Counted from the first letter of the stretch, positions 42,960-52,009 are shown. The stretch is DNA of 64,000 bases from Alphaproteobacteria bacterium (GCA_028279245.1 JANQOE010000022.1:1-64000), one strand, 5' to 3'. Numbers and translations: made by a program. Notes: generated from the sequence alone by a model not told the origin.

Positions 42960-43679
42960 ATGGGTATGCCTGGGATTGATCCGGAGGTGCTCGATGTGCT
43001 GGCCCGATACGGGTCGGCCACGGCGCAGAATGCCGGTGTGGTGGTGCGGGGGTTCGTGCCGGAAGATGTCGATTACACCGGGCCGGAGCTACGTTGCTTT
43101 ATCCCTGGGAAGGATAGCGCCATCGTGGGTTTCGCGTTCACCGGGCAGATGATGCCGTTGCATGCGCCGCAGCAGGCGCTCGACTGGAACGTCTACTATG
43201 ACGAGCTGGCTGACCTGGACGGTCCGAGCGTGGTGGTGCTGCAGGATATCGACGAACCGGCCGGCCGGGCGGCTTGCGTGGGCGACGTGATGGCCCGCCG
43301 TTTTCGTGCCCTGGGGGCCCGCTGTGCCATCGTCGGCGGGTCGATCCGCGATCTTGGCGGCATCCAAAGCGTCGGCGGGTTCGGGCTGTGGGCGACCGGT
43401 CGCTCGCCGGGACACGGGCCGTTCAATATCGTCAATATGAATTGCCCGGTCGAGGTGGCCGGCCTGCGCATCGCGCCGAACGACCTGCTGGTGGCCGACG
43501 AAGACGGGGTGACCCGGGTGCCGCTCGACGAAGCGGCGGCGGTTGCCGAGGCCTGTCTTACTGTTCATGAGAAAGAAGAACGGTACCATCGCCATTTCTC
43601 GAAACCCGGGTACAGCAAGGCGGACCACGAGGACTTCAAACGAATGGTCGCCGCGGAGGCCGCCCGCAAGGCGGACTAG
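42960..43679 (+). CDS. RraA-like aldolase/decarboxylase
   Basis: 239 residues from the ATG at 42960; an ATG at 42966 is also possible. The RraA/HMG-aldolase pattern is clear: a substrate loop GDVMARRFRALGARCAIVGGSIRD with Arg-Asp at the metal site, and GPFNIVNMNCPVEVAGL followed by DLLVADEDGVTRVP. Such proteins are 4-hydroxy-4-methyl-2-oxoglutarate or oxaloacetate lyases, or RNase E inhibitors. With the DapA-like gene next door, a metabolic lyase is more likely. The C-terminal tail (about 205-239) is charged. Confidence 0.85.
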   Translation: MGMPGIDPEVLDVLARYGSATAQNAGVVVRGFVPEDVDYTGPELRCFIPGKDSAIVGFAFTGQMMPLHAPQQALDWNVYYDELADLDGPSVVVLQDIDEPAGRAACVGDVMARRFRALGARCAIVGGSIRDLGGIQSVGGFGLWATGRSPGHGPFNIVNMNCPVEVAGLRIAPNDLLVADEDGVTRVPLDEAAAVAEACLTVHEKEERYHRHFSKPGYSKADHEDFKRMVAAEAARKAD

Positions 43680-43822
43680 CGCGGGCAGCGCCGTCGCCTT
43701 GACGGATCTTGCGGCGCCCGGCCTGGGCGACTACGGATGGTTCGCGGGGCTTCCTTCGGCCAAGAGACCCAGCCAACGGCCTCAGTCAGCGGGGCGCTGT
43801 TGCGCCTCCAATAGGGAATGAT
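43680..43822. other. Short gap before the MFS gene
   Basis: 143 bases between the RraA-like stop and the TTG start; no gene or hairpin identified. The transporter probably shares the transcript. Confidence 0.4.
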
Positions 43823-45049
43823 TTGACGACGCAGCTAGACGATACGCGCGCCAGGCGGAATGTCTTCGTGCTGGTCGCCGCCCAGGCGATCCTGGGGGCG
43901 CAGATGCCGATGATCTTTGTGGTCGGCGGCCTCGCTGGCGGCATGCTGGCGAGCAATGTGTGCTTCGCCACCCTGCCGATTTCGGTCATCGTGTTTGGGT
44001 CGATGACAACGGCGCCGTGGCTTTCGCCGCTGATGCAACGTTGGGGCCGCAAGACCGGCTTCTTTGTTGGCGCGGTCAGCGGCGCGGTCGGTGCTGCGAT
44101 CTCAGCTTATGGGCTGTTTCTGGCGTCGTTTCCGATCTTCCTGCTGGGGTCCTACTTCACCGGCATCTACATGTCGGCCCAGGGGTTCTACCGGTTCGCG
44201 GCGGCCGACGCAGCGTCGGAGCAGTTCCGGCCGAAGGCGATCTCTTACGTCATGGCCGGCGGGTTGTTGTCGGCGATCATTGGCCCGCAGCTGAACAAGC
44301 TGGTCTGGGACGCGATGATCATCCCGTTCTTCGGGACCTATGTCGCCGTCGTCGCCCTGAACCTCGTTGGCATGTTCGTGTTTGTGCTGCTGGACTTACC
44401 TAACGAAGGTAAAGCCCAGGCGGCGGCATTCGTCGGAAAAGCGAGATCGCGACTGGAACTGCTGAAGACGCCGGCGATCCTCGTCGCGATCATTTGCGGC
44501 ATGGTCAGCTACGCGCTAATGAACCTGGTGATGACCTCTACCCCGCTGGCGGTCGTCGGATGCGGCTTGTCGAACGAGAACGCCAACGACATCGTTTCCG
44601 CCCATGTGTTGGCGATGTTCATCCCATCGTTCTTTACCGGTCACCTGATCGTGCGGTTCGGGGTGGTGAGAATTGTGACGGCGGGGCTGCTGATCCTTGG
44701 TATGGCGGGGATCGTTGCGCTCAGCGGCGTGACGCTCACGAACTTCTTTATTGCCCTGATTCTGCTGGGGATCGGTTGGAACTTCGGGTTCATCGGTGCG
44801 ACCAGCCTGTTGGCATCGGCACATGGGCCGCACGAACGCGGCCGGGTCCAGGGATTGAACGACATGATGGTGTTCGGTTGCGTGACCCTAGCCAGCCTGG
44901 CGTCCGGCGGATTGATGAACTGTTCCGGCGGTACGGCGGTCGAGGGCTGGAACGCGGTCAACTACGCGATGATCCCGTTCCTGTTGCTGGCCGGCAGCGC
45001 TTTGGTCTGGCTGACCGGCCGCAACCGCTCTGCCACGGTTGGTGCGTGA
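43823..45049 (+). CDS. MFS transporter
   Basis: About 408 residues from a TTG at 43823 with GGGA upstream. Twelve hydrophobic segments are seen; the loop after helix 2 has QRWGRKTGFFVG, the MFS A-motif position, and helix 4 contains GSYFTGIYMSAQGFYRFAAAD. It sits downstream of the RraA-like gene and may import that pathway's substrate. Upstream frame sequence is Arg/Pro-rich and not used. Confidence 0.85.
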   Translation: MTTQLDDTRARRNVFVLVAAQAILGAQMPMIFVVGGLAGGMLASNVCFATLPISVIVFGSMTTAPWLSPLMQRWGRKTGFFVGAVSGAVGAAISAYGLFLASFPIFLLGSYFTGIYMSAQGFYRFAAADAASEQFRPKAISYVMAGGLLSAIIGPQLNKLVWDAMIIPFFGTYVAVVALNLVGMFVFVLLDLPNEGKAQAAAFVGKARSRLELLKTPAILVAIICGMVSYALMNLVMTSTPLAVVGCGLSNENANDIVSAHVLAMFIPSFFTGHLIVRFGVVRIVTAGLLILGMAGIVALSGVTLTNFFIALILLGIGWNFGFIGATSLLASAHGPHERGRVQGLNDMMVFGCVTLASLASGGLMNCSGGTAVEGWNAVNYAMIPFLLLAGSALVWLTGRNRSATVGA

Positions 45050-45064
45050 AGTGGAGCCCTGCGG

Positions 45065-46000
45065 CTAGGTCACCGGGTGTATCGCCCCATTACCGGCGAA
45101 CCACGACCGGATGTTTTCGACGACGCAGCTGCCCATCTCGGCCATCGTCTCGGCGGTGTTGCTGGCGATGTGCGGGCTGAGAACAACGTTGGGCATTTCC
45201 AGCAGTTCCGCCGGTACATTGGGTTCGTCGGCGAAGACATCCAGGCCGGCGGCGGCCAGGCGGCCGTCTTTCAATGCACTGACGAGCGCCGGTTCATCGA
45301 CCAGCCAGCCGCGGGATACGTTGACGAACACACCCTTTGGTCCCAGCGCGTCAATCACCTCGGCAGTGATGATCGGCCCCGCGCCATGGGCTCCGGCGGC
45401 GGTCAAAAACAGAATGTCGGATGCATCGGCCAGGCCGACGAGGCTGTCGAACGCTTTGTAGGGCACGGACGGTTTCGGCATTGGGTCGTAGTATTGGAGT
45501 TCCATGCCGAAGCCTTGGAGCCGCTCTGCGACCGCCGTGCCAATCCGGCCGAGGCCGACGATCCCGGCGCGCTGGCGGCTGAATTTGCGGCCGTAGTCCA
45601 TGCGTCCGCTGGCCCATTTGCCGCTCCGTACATAGGTGTCGGCCTCGACAATGCGCCGGCAGGCGGACATGCCAAGCACGACCGCCAGGTCGGCGACGTC
45701 ATCGTAGAGCACTGGGGCAATCGTCACGGTGATGCCGCGTTCCCGCGCCAACGTCAGATCGGTCGTCTCCAAGCCGACGCCGAAGATCGAACAGATCTCG
45801 AGGTTCGGCAGCGCCTGGATTACCTCGGTCGGTAAGCCGGCCATGCCGTGGCTGACGGCGCCCCGGACCTGATCGGCAATCGGCGCCAACGCCGCCAACC
45901 GGTCGGGCGCCTGCCATATCTTGTGCACGTCGAATTCGCGTTCCAGGGCTTCAAGGACGGCGGGCCGTTGGGCGCCGATGGCGGCGATGGAGACTGGCAT
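45065..46000 (-). CDS. D-isomer-specific 2-hydroxyacid dehydrogenase
   Basis: 311 residues. NAD-binding GIVGLGRIGTAVAERLQGFG, catalytic Arg in VNVSRGWLVDE, Glu in VFADEPNVP and His in VVLSPHIASNT are present. The pattern fits glyoxylate/hydroxypyruvate reductases (GhrA/HPR). It reduces 2-oxo acids with NAD(P)H. It converges on the MFS gene with 15 bases between stops, possibly finishing the same catabolic route. Confidence 0.93.
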   Translation of the reverse strand: MPVSIAAIGAQRPAVLEALEREFDVHKIWQAPDRLAALAPIADQVRGAVSHGMAGLPTEVIQALPNLEICSIFGVGLETTDLTLARERGITVTIAPVLYDDVADLAVVLGMSACRRIVEADTYVRSGKWASGRMDYGRKFSRQRAGIVGLGRIGTAVAERLQGFGMELQYYDPMPKPSVPYKAFDSLVGLADASDILFLTAAGAHGAGPIITAEVIDALGPKGVFVNVSRGWLVDEPALVSALKDGRLAAAGLDVFADEPNVPAELLEMPNVVLSPHIASNTAETMAEMGSCVVENIRSWFAGNGAIHPVT

Positions 46001-46108
46001 GGCTGGTTCCGTAGATCTTGGCTGGGCGGGCCGGAGCGGCCTTGACGCTATTGTAACCGGCTTGGCCGCCGGAAGAGAAGGATCGCCAATGCGTTTGCTT
46101 GGCGGGCG

Positions 46109-46381
46109 TTATCCTTCACCCGTTCGTTTGCGGACGGCGTTGGCCATTCCTTCTAGCGCGACTTGCAGGAGTTGGCCTTCCTTACCCTTTAGGCCCACTT
46201 CGATCGCCTTGGCTTCTTCCGTCAGATAGTCGGCGACCTCGGCATGGATGGTCGTTCTAAACCGCTCGAGCGTTTCGGTAATCGATCGGACAACCCGGAC
46301 ATAGTCGTCGGATGGCAGATCGTAGGCCTTGCAGGATTCCAGGCATGTCTGAACGATCTCTCGCGCCAGAGTCTTGGACAT
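46109..46381 (-). CDS. Small helical hypothetical protein
   Basis: 90 residues with GGGAGGTGGGAC before the ATG. Predicted all-helical: AREIVQTCLESCKAYDL, DDYVRVVRSITETLERFRTTI, GQLLQVALEGMANAV. No signal or family recognised. Faces the zinc-knuckle-like gene across about 190 bases. Confidence 0.6.
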   Translation of the reverse strand: MSKTLAREIVQTCLESCKAYDLPSDDYVRVVRSITETLERFRTTIHAEVADYLTEEAKAIEVGLKGKEGQLLQVALEGMANAVRKRTGEG

Positions 46382-46573
46382 GTCCCACCTCCCGCTCTGC
46401 TGCTTAGACCAATGATGTAGTCGGTATCAAGCTCCCTATCAGGCGATCTGCGAAGGTCTGCGTCGCCGATGACCGAAACGTGCGGTTCGTACGAACTTGG
46501 TCCCGATTATCCAAAGGATGGAATAATACTGACCCTCCGGGCGTCATTGTTGTGCTCCAGGGAGGAGACTGCC

Positions 46574-46948
46574 ATGCCTGTGACCCCCCCGCGTGAATGC
46601 GCCGAACCCAACTGCAAGCGCCTCACCCACTACCGCTTCTGCCGTGAACACCGAATGTCGGCTGCCCGTGTCAGCCGCCGCAATCGCATTTGTCAGACAT
46701 TCTCCGAGTTGGCGGAGATCTGTGTCCATCTCTCCAGCAAGGGTGTCGAAGCGCAGGCTGTTTTGAGCGAAAGCGGCGTTGTTTTGAGCTTCGACAATAA
46801 GGTCCAACCGGTTCGCAGTGAGGAGATCGGTTATGCACAGCTTGCGGCGATCCAGGGGCCCGAAGAGACGACCGAATTGGTGCAATCCATCCTCCGTTCG
46901 TTCGCGCGCCGGGCGCAACAAAACGGATCAAGTGCGGCTGCAGCCTAG
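46574..46948 (+). CDS. Hypothetical protein with Cys/His cluster
   Basis: 124 residues from the ATG at 46574, set by GGGAGGAGA. The N-terminus has CAEPNCKRLTHYRFCREH, a C-x4-C-x8-C-x2-H pattern that could bind zinc, next to an Arg-rich segment. The rest is helical. Possibly a small DNA- or RNA-binding regulator; function unknown. Confidence 0.6.
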   Translation: MPVTPPRECAEPNCKRLTHYRFCREHRMSAARVSRRNRICQTFSELAEICVHLSSKGVEAQAVLSESGVVLSFDNKVQPVRSEEIGYAQLAAIQGPEETTELVQSILRSFARRAQQNGSSAAAA

Positions 46949-47214
46949 CTGACTTTCTCCACAGTATTGGTCCGTTGCCACTACGTTATCGGGTTGACAG
47001 TCTATGCAAAGAGGCGCACGCTTTTTGGCGTACAGTCGAATAGGAGGGTGCCTCATCAGCACAAATCCGCCGGACTGCACGTGGTAGTCCGACAAGCTGA
47101 AGATACGTCTTCCCGATTGGAGAAAAAGCCCGTTCGCGTGAACGAGCGCGAGGTGCCACGATCCCTCGCCCCCTGAAACCCCGTCCTCAACGGCGGGGTT
47201 TCTACGTGACCGTG
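46949..47214. other. Gap with terminator
   Basis: About 266 bases without a gene I support; the only clear structure is the hairpin at 47176-47201. Confidence 0.5.
47176..47201 (-). terminator. Terminator hairpin after the small exported protein
   Basis: AAACCCCG/CGGGGTTT stem (8 bp) with a 10-nt loop, 14 bases past the stop of the minus-strand gene. The A/T ends make it usable in both directions. Confidence 0.7.
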
Positions 47215-47571
47215 TCAGTCGAAGGTTTTGACGTTCGGCACGTCACACATCCCCCGCACATAGACCTGCCGCACCCGGCATGACCGGTCCATGTCGACCA
47301 CCAGCGAACCGGGGCAATCGTTCAGCCGCACCCAACCGTTGAAGCCGGTCGTCCGGGTGTTGCCGCGAATGTCTCTGGATTGCCGGCTGATGTTAATGCG
47401 GTCGATCCGGGTCTGCGGAATACCGACCCGGTCGATCTCCTGCTGAACGACCGCGCTGCAGGTGTTCGCCGGCGGATCGCGCAGGGGAAGATCGGATTGC
47501 GCCATAGCGGAGCCGCTTAAGCCCGCCAACACAAGTGCCGTCCCGAGGGACGCAGAGATATTTCGGACCAT
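47215..47571 (-). CDS. Small exported protein
   Basis: 118 residues. Signal peptide MVRNISASLGTALVLAGLSG, cleavage after AMA, then about 94 mature residues with four Cys (TCSAVVQQ, LNDCPG, SCRVRQ, MCDV) that can form two disulfides. Beta-rich; family not recognised. Ends at a terminator. Confidence 0.7.
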   Translation of the reverse strand: MVRNISASLGTALVLAGLSGSAMAQSDLPLRDPPANTCSAVVQQEIDRVGIPQTRIDRINISRQSRDIRGNTRTTGFNGWVRLNDCPGSLVVDMDRSCRVRQVYVRGMCDVPNVKTFD

Positions 47572-47650
47572 GGCCTGATATGGGGTGGTCCGATAGCAAT
47601 GTCACGGGCCGACCTTGACGCAGACGGGCGTCGCGTCTACCCCGCGACAA

Positions 47651-48772
47651 ATGGCGTCAGTCAACATTGAGAGCGTCGAGGCGTTCGTATTTCGCGTGCC
47701 GTTGACGGAACCGGTGCCGGTTTCGTTTGGGCAACTCACGGACCGGCCGGCAGTGTTCGTGGCTGTGCGGGACACTGACGGTGTCACCGGTTGGGGCGAA
47801 GTGTTCAGCAATTGGCCAACTGTGGGCGCCGAGCATCGGGGTCGGCTGGTCAACGAGGTGATCGGGCCGCAGCTTGCCGGTCACAGTGTGACTGACCCGG
47901 AAGCGGCGTTCGCACGGCTGACCGCCGCATTCGAGGTGTTGTGCCTGCAATGCGATGAGCCGGGGCCGTTTGCGCAGTGTACTGCCGGCATCGACATCGC
48001 CCTTTGGGATCTGTTTGCGCGGCGGGCCAGTGAGCCGCTCTACCGTTATCTGGGCGGCACGAACAATCGCGTCGGTGTGTATGCCAGCGGCCTCAGCCCG
48101 ACCAGCGATGCAGAAGTCGCCTTGGCGAAGGCGGAGGTCGGCTATCGGGCTTTCAAGTTGAAGGTCGGGTTTGATGAGACGGTGGATACCGCGGCACTGG
48201 CCGGGTTGCGCCGCGCACTGGGCGATGACGCGCGGCTGTTCGTCGATGCCAATCAAGCCTGGGACGCGGACACCGCCATTCATATGAGCCGGATGCTGGC
48301 GGCCTTCCGGCCCGAATGGATGGAGGAAGCGCTGCGGGTCGACGCACCCGCCGAGGCCTGGCGAAAGGTTGCGACGGACGGTGCCCTGCCCCTGGCCGGC
48401 GGCGAGAACATGCGCAGTGACGCGGCGTTTGAGACCGCCATCTCCGGCGGGTCGTTCCGGGTGTTGCAGCCGGATATCATCAAATGGGGCGGGATCAGCA
48501 AGGTGCGGCCGTTGGCGACACGTTTTCGCCAGGCCGGCCTCAGCTACTATCCGCATTATCTGGGTGGCGCCATCGGTCTGATGGCGTCAGCTCATTTGTT
48601 GGCGGCGGTGGGCGGTGACGGTCTGCTGGAAGTCGATGCCAACCCGAATCCGCTGCGCGAACTCCCCGACGTTCCGCCGCTTGATGGCAATGGTGCGATG
48701 ACCCTGGGCGATACGCCGGGACATGGCATCACGCCGGATTTGACCGACTTGGAACGGTTCAGAACGCTGTAG
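47651..48772 (+). CDS. Enolase-superfamily dehydratase/epimerase (MR/MLE type)
   Basis: 373 residues from the ATG at 47651; a TTG at 47615 is possible. Base motif FKLKVGF (K-x-K), metal ligands Asp in LFVDANQAW, Glu in WMEEALR and Glu in GGENMRSD, and the acid/base KWGG and His in YPHYLGG regions. It differs from the 11.3 kb homologue in almost all details, so the two are not recent copies. A GNAT gene follows after 4 bases. Substrate not known. Confidence 0.87.
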   Translation: MASVNIESVEAFVFRVPLTEPVPVSFGQLTDRPAVFVAVRDTDGVTGWGEVFSNWPTVGAEHRGRLVNEVIGPQLAGHSVTDPEAAFARLTAAFEVLCLQCDEPGPFAQCTAGIDIALWDLFARRASEPLYRYLGGTNNRVGVYASGLSPTSDAEVALAKAEVGYRAFKLKVGFDETVDTAALAGLRRALGDDARLFVDANQAWDADTAIHMSRMLAAFRPEWMEEALRVDAPAEAWRKVATDGALPLAGGENMRSDAAFETAISGGSFRVLQPDIIKWGGISKVRPLATRFRQAGLSYYPHYLGGAIGLMASAHLLAAVGGDGLLEVDANPNPLRELPDVPPLDGNGAMTLGDTPGHGITPDLTDLERFRTL

Positions 48773-48776
48773 CCGA

Positions 48777-49271
48777 ATGTCAGCCGAGCTGCTTGTCCGG
48801 CCCTTTGACGACGCCGATACCGACGGCGTCTGGCGCATCCTCGAACCAATCATCCGGGCCGGCGAAACGTATACACTGCCGTCCGGCTGGGATCGCGGGG
48901 ATGGGCTTGGCTACTGGCTGGATGCGTCGCACCAGGTGTTCGTGGCCGAACGCGGCGGCGCGGTGGTCGGCACCTACTATCTGCACGTCAATCAGCGGGG
49001 CGGCGGCGGCCATGTCGCCAACTGCGCTTATGCCACGGCGGCTGATGCGCAAGGTGCCGGGGTGGGGCGGGCGATGTGCGCACATTCGTTGGACGAAGCC
49101 CGGCGCAGCGGATTCGAAGCGATGCAGTTCAACTTCGTCGTCAGCACCAATGAGCGGGCGAGCGCGCTGTGGCGCAAGTTCGGGTTCGATGTTGTCGGTA
49201 CCCTGCCGGGGGCGTTTCGGCATCCAAGGCAAGGGCTGGTCGACGCCTACGTGATGTTTCGCCGGCTCTGA
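48777..49271 (+). CDS. GNAT-family N-acetyltransferase
   Basis: 164 residues. The acetyl-CoA site AQGAGVGRAMCAHSL, the preceding strand GGGGHVANCAYAT and the last motif ERASALWRKFGFDVVGTLPGAF are typical of small GNAT enzymes. Co-transcribed with the enolase-family gene 4 bases upstream. The acceptor is unknown. Confidence 0.88.
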   Translation: MSAELLVRPFDDADTDGVWRILEPIIRAGETYTLPSGWDRGDGLGYWLDASHQVFVAERGGAVVGTYYLHVNQRGGGGHVANCAYATAADAQGAGVGRAMCAHSLDEARRSGFEAMQFNFVVSTNERASALWRKFGFDVVGTLPGAFRHPRQGLVDAYVMFRRL

Positions 49272-49273
49272 GG

Positions 49274-50023
49274 CTACTCCTCGTCGCGTTCGCCGGACTC
49301 AATCTCGCCGAGGGACGCCAGCTTCTTCGCAACGACCGGATGCCCCGGCAGCAGTTCGAAGGCCCGGCGGAAGTCGTCGAGGGCGTCGGACGGGCGGCCC
49401 TGCCGCTCATGGATCAGGCCGCGGTTGAAATAGGCCGGCCCATGGTTGGGCTTCAGCCGCAGCGTTTCGTTGAGATCTGCCAGGGCCTTATCGAACTCCC
49501 CCAGGTCGCTGTGGACGCTGCCGCGATTGTAGAGCACCGCGACATAATCCGGCCTCAGGCCCAGGGCCTTGTCGTAGTCGACCAGCGCCTCTTCCTGCCG
49601 GCCGAGATGCACCAACGCGTTGCCGCGGTTGTAGCGAATCCGTGGGTTGTCGGGCGCCAATGACACCGCTGTTTCGAATGCCGCCAAGGCGGTTTCGTAG
49701 CGGCCGAGCCGGACCAGCGCGTTGCCCCTGCCGTCATGGGCTTCCGGGTCGTCCGCTTGTAGGCGGATCACTGCGTCGAAGTCCGCGAGGGCCAATTCAT
49801 GGGCGCCCCCACGGCTGAGCGCGTTGCCCCGGTTGAAGTGCGCCAGCGCCGCCTTCTCGGGCAGCAGGTCGCCGGCGTTGATGGCTTTGCTGTAGAGCCG
49901 CACGGCGCTGCGGTCGTCGCCCTGGGCCGCGGCCGCCATACCGGCGCGAAGCTGCTCCAGGCCCGACGCCGCCGCCGTAGCGGCCGGGAGAAGGAGAAGA
50001 AGGAATAGGAGTATCCGAACCAT
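49274..50023 (-). CDS. Exported TPR-repeat protein
   Basis: 249 residues. Signal peptide MVRILLFLLLLLPAATA, then about six tetratricopeptide repeats (for example AHFNRGNALSRGGAHELAL, IRYNRGNALVHLGRQEEAL, VLYNRGSVHSDLGEFDKAL), a scaffold for protein contacts in the periplasm. It converges on the GNAT gene with 2 bases between stops. Partner unknown. Confidence 0.87.
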   Translation of the reverse strand: MVRILLFLLLLLPAATAAASGLEQLRAGMAAAAQGDDRSAVRLYSKAINAGDLLPEKAALAHFNRGNALSRGGAHELALADFDAVIRLQADDPEAHDGRGNALVRLGRYETALAAFETAVSLAPDNPRIRYNRGNALVHLGRQEEALVDYDKALGLRPDYVAVLYNRGSVHSDLGEFDKALADLNETLRLKPNHGPAYFNRGLIHERQGRPSDALDDFRRAFELLPGHPVVAKKLASLGEIESGERDEE

Positions 50024-50128
50024 CGGCGCTCACTCGACGCATTGGACAACGCCGCGCAAAACGCGCGCCGCCCATGCGTTGGATCATTGCCGATACGCTT
50101 GGCGCCGCCGTGCGCGACGCCAAAGAGC

Positions 50129-50677
50129 CTAACGAGCTAGCTCCAGCCCCTCAAGAATGGGCCGAAAGTGGGCGAATCCGGGCGTTTCCAGGTCGCGGAC
50201 CTTGGCCCGGTCATCCCAGCGGCGCAGCGCGACGGCGTCGTTCGCATAGCCGCCGCGTTCGAAGTCGCGAACCTCGTCACTCGTCAACGGGCCGCCCTGC
50301 AGTTCCAGACTGCGCACCGATGCGGGCGAGAGGATGTCGTGGTAGTCGGGCGAAACGGCGCAAAGATAGCGTTTGGCGTCGACGTGAAGACGCACCGGCT
50401 CACTGACCTCGCTGCCGAAATGGCGGTTCAGCCAGCCTGCCCCGATATCCTCGTGCCGGTCATCGATGCCGCGTGCCGCCGGGTTCTTCCCAAACTTGTG
50501 CAGCATGTGGCCGATGTCGTGCAGCAAGGCAGCGGCGATCAGCGCCGGCCGGCCGTTCTCCTGTTCCGCCAGCGTCGCGCACTGCAAGGCGTGCTCCAGT
50601 TGGGAAACGGCCTCGCTGTATTTGGCCGTGCCGTGTGTTTCAAACACTGCTTCGATTTCGTTGACGATTTCGGACAT
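50129..50677 (-). CDS. HD-domain oxygenase-like protein of phosphonate operons (PhnZ/TmpB-like)
   Basis: About 182 residues from the ATG at 50677 with GGAGGGG upstream; a GTG overlapping the phnF stop (50716) would add 13 residues. HD motifs: QLEHALQCA, ALLHDIGHML, DRHEDIGAGWL, DAKRYLCA. This matches the HDIG proteins found in phn operons (TIGR03276), whose studied members PhnZ and TmpB are mixed-valent di-iron oxygenases cleaving hydroxyphosphonates. The gene follows phnF on the minus strand. It could equally be a phosphohydrolase. Confidence 0.82.
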   Translation of the reverse strand: MSEIVNEIEAVFETHGTAKYSEAVSQLEHALQCATLAEQENGRPALIAAALLHDIGHMLHKFGKNPAARGIDDRHEDIGAGWLNRHFGSEVSEPVRLHVDAKRYLCAVSPDYHDILSPASVRSLELQGGPLTSDEVRDFERGGYANDAVALRRWDDRAKVRDLETPGFAHFRPILEGLELAR

Positions 50678-50712
50678 TGCCCCTCCGGCCTTCCCCTCAA
50701 TCGGCAATGCTG

Positions 50713-51426
50713 TCACGGCTCTATGACAAATTGAATACGGTCGGCGGCGAAGCGGGCGATGCCGTATGAGATTGGTTTGCCGTCGGGATCGCTGTCGACC
50801 GCCTCCGCCACCAACACCGGCTGATGGCGGGACAGGCGCAGGTGTTTCTGTTCAAAGGCATCGGCCGGGCGGGCCGTCACGCGGGTCAGCTTGCGGCGGT
50901 AGTCCTCCATGCCATAGCTCTCCAGCACCCGCGTGATGGAGTCATGTTCCCGGAACCGTTCCGGCATGGCCGGGAACAGGCGGGCGGGAAAGTATGTCTT
51001 GCCGACGCCGATCGGCGTTTCGTCGGCGCCGCGCAGTGTCTCGATGACGTAAACCGGCGTGCCCGCGCGCACGCCGAGTTCCTTCGCCGCCGTGCCACGT
51101 GCCGGGACTTTCTCCGCGCGCAGCACGTCGCCGGAGGGCTGGCGGTTGGCGCGGAGAATGTTCTCGCTGAACCGAGTCTTGCCGTCGAGCCGGTAGTCCA
51201 GCATGTCGGTCTGGACAAAGGTCCCGCGGCCCCGCTCTGCCCGCACCAGGCCGGCATCTTCCAGCGCACCGACCGCGCGCCGCACGGTATGCCGGTTCAC
51301 GCCGAATCGCTGCGCGAGCTCCATCTCCGTAGGCAGCTTGGCGCCCGACAGCAAGCGCCGATCGCGGATTTCATCCTCGAGTTCGGTGGCGATCTGCCGC
51401 CACAAGGCCATCCCGGCCACCCGCAT
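50713..51426 (-). CDS. phnF: PhnF, GntR/HutC-type regulator
   Basis: About 237 residues from the ATG at 51426 (AGAGG upstream); a GTG two codons earlier is possible. Winged helix TEMELAQRFGVNRHTVRRAVGALEDAGLV and UTRA ligand domain. The conserved ARPADAFEQKHLRLSR segment is typical of PhnF. It represses or tunes the phn genes and is divergent from phnG. Confidence 0.9.
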   Translation of the reverse strand: MRVAGMALWRQIATELEDEIRDRRLLSGAKLPTEMELAQRFGVNRHTVRRAVGALEDAGLVRAERGRGTFVQTDMLDYRLDGKTRFSENILRANRQPSGDVLRAEKVPARGTAAKELGVRAGTPVYVIETLRGADETPIGVGKTYFPARLFPAMPERFREHDSITRVLESYGMEDYRRKLTRVTARPADAFEQKHLRLSRHQPVLVAEAVDSDPDGKPISYGIARFAADRIQFVIEP

Positions 51427-51526
51427 GGTCACAACCTCTCTGTCACGAAAGGGACACTTAAAGCTGCTTTACACGCCAGGGAGTTCGACGTACTATTCAT
51501 ATATACATCTATACAATTTGGCGCGA
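51427..51526. promoter_or_regulatory. phnF-phnG divergent control region
   Basis: A promoter for phnG fits TTTACA (51468-51473), 17 bases, TACTAT (51491-51496). CTGTCAC-GAAA-GGGACAC (51440-51457) resembles a Pho box with 11-base spacing, though its second half is poor and its distance from the -10 is not standard. The AT-rich TATTCATATATACATCTATAC tract at 51493-51513 may be the PhnF site. Confidence 0.4.
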
Positions 51527-52009
51527 ATGTCCAGCACAGAATCAGCATCCACCACCGAAGCGCACAAAGACCGTCAGCATTGGATGGGGGTCCTGGCCAA
51601 GGCCGCCCTCACCGACCTCGAAGACGCCTTTGCGGCGCTCAACGATACGCCGTCCTTTGACTGGGTTCGGCCACCCGAGACCGGTTTGGTGATGGTCCAG
51701 GGCCGGGCCGGCGGGACCGGGCAGCCGTTCAATGTCGGCGAGGCCACGGTGACCCGCTGCACGTTGCGAACCGATTCGGGTGAGACCGGCGTCGGCTATG
51801 TGCAAGGACGCAGCAAACGCCACGCCGAGTTGGCGGCGTTGTTCGACGCCTTGCTGCAGAGTCCGAAACTGTCAGCCCGGCTGCAAACAGATGTGGTGGA
51901 ACGGTTGGCCGGCCTGCACGAACGCCGCCGCGCGGCCGCGAGCCGCAAGGTGAAAGCGACACAGGTCGACTTCTTCACCATGGTGCGCGGCGAGGATCCG
52001 AAAGCATGA
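51527..52009 (+). CDS. phnG: C-P lyase subunit PhnG
   Basis: 160 residues from the ATG at 51527. Helical, with HWMGVLAKA, RPPETGLVMVQGRAGG and a conserved GVGYVQGRSKRHAELAALFDALL. With PhnH, I and J it forms the carbon-phosphorus lyase core; PhnG joins PhnI in the nucleosidase step. First gene in the phn operon. The stop overlaps phnH by ATGA. Confidence 0.93.
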   Translation: MSSTESASTTEAHKDRQHWMGVLAKAALTDLEDAFAALNDTPSFDWVRPPETGLVMVQGRAGGTGQPFNVGEATVTRCTLRTDSGETGVGYVQGRSKRHAELAALFDALLQSPKLSARLQTDVVERLAGLHERRRAAASRKVKATQVDFFTMVRGEDPKA

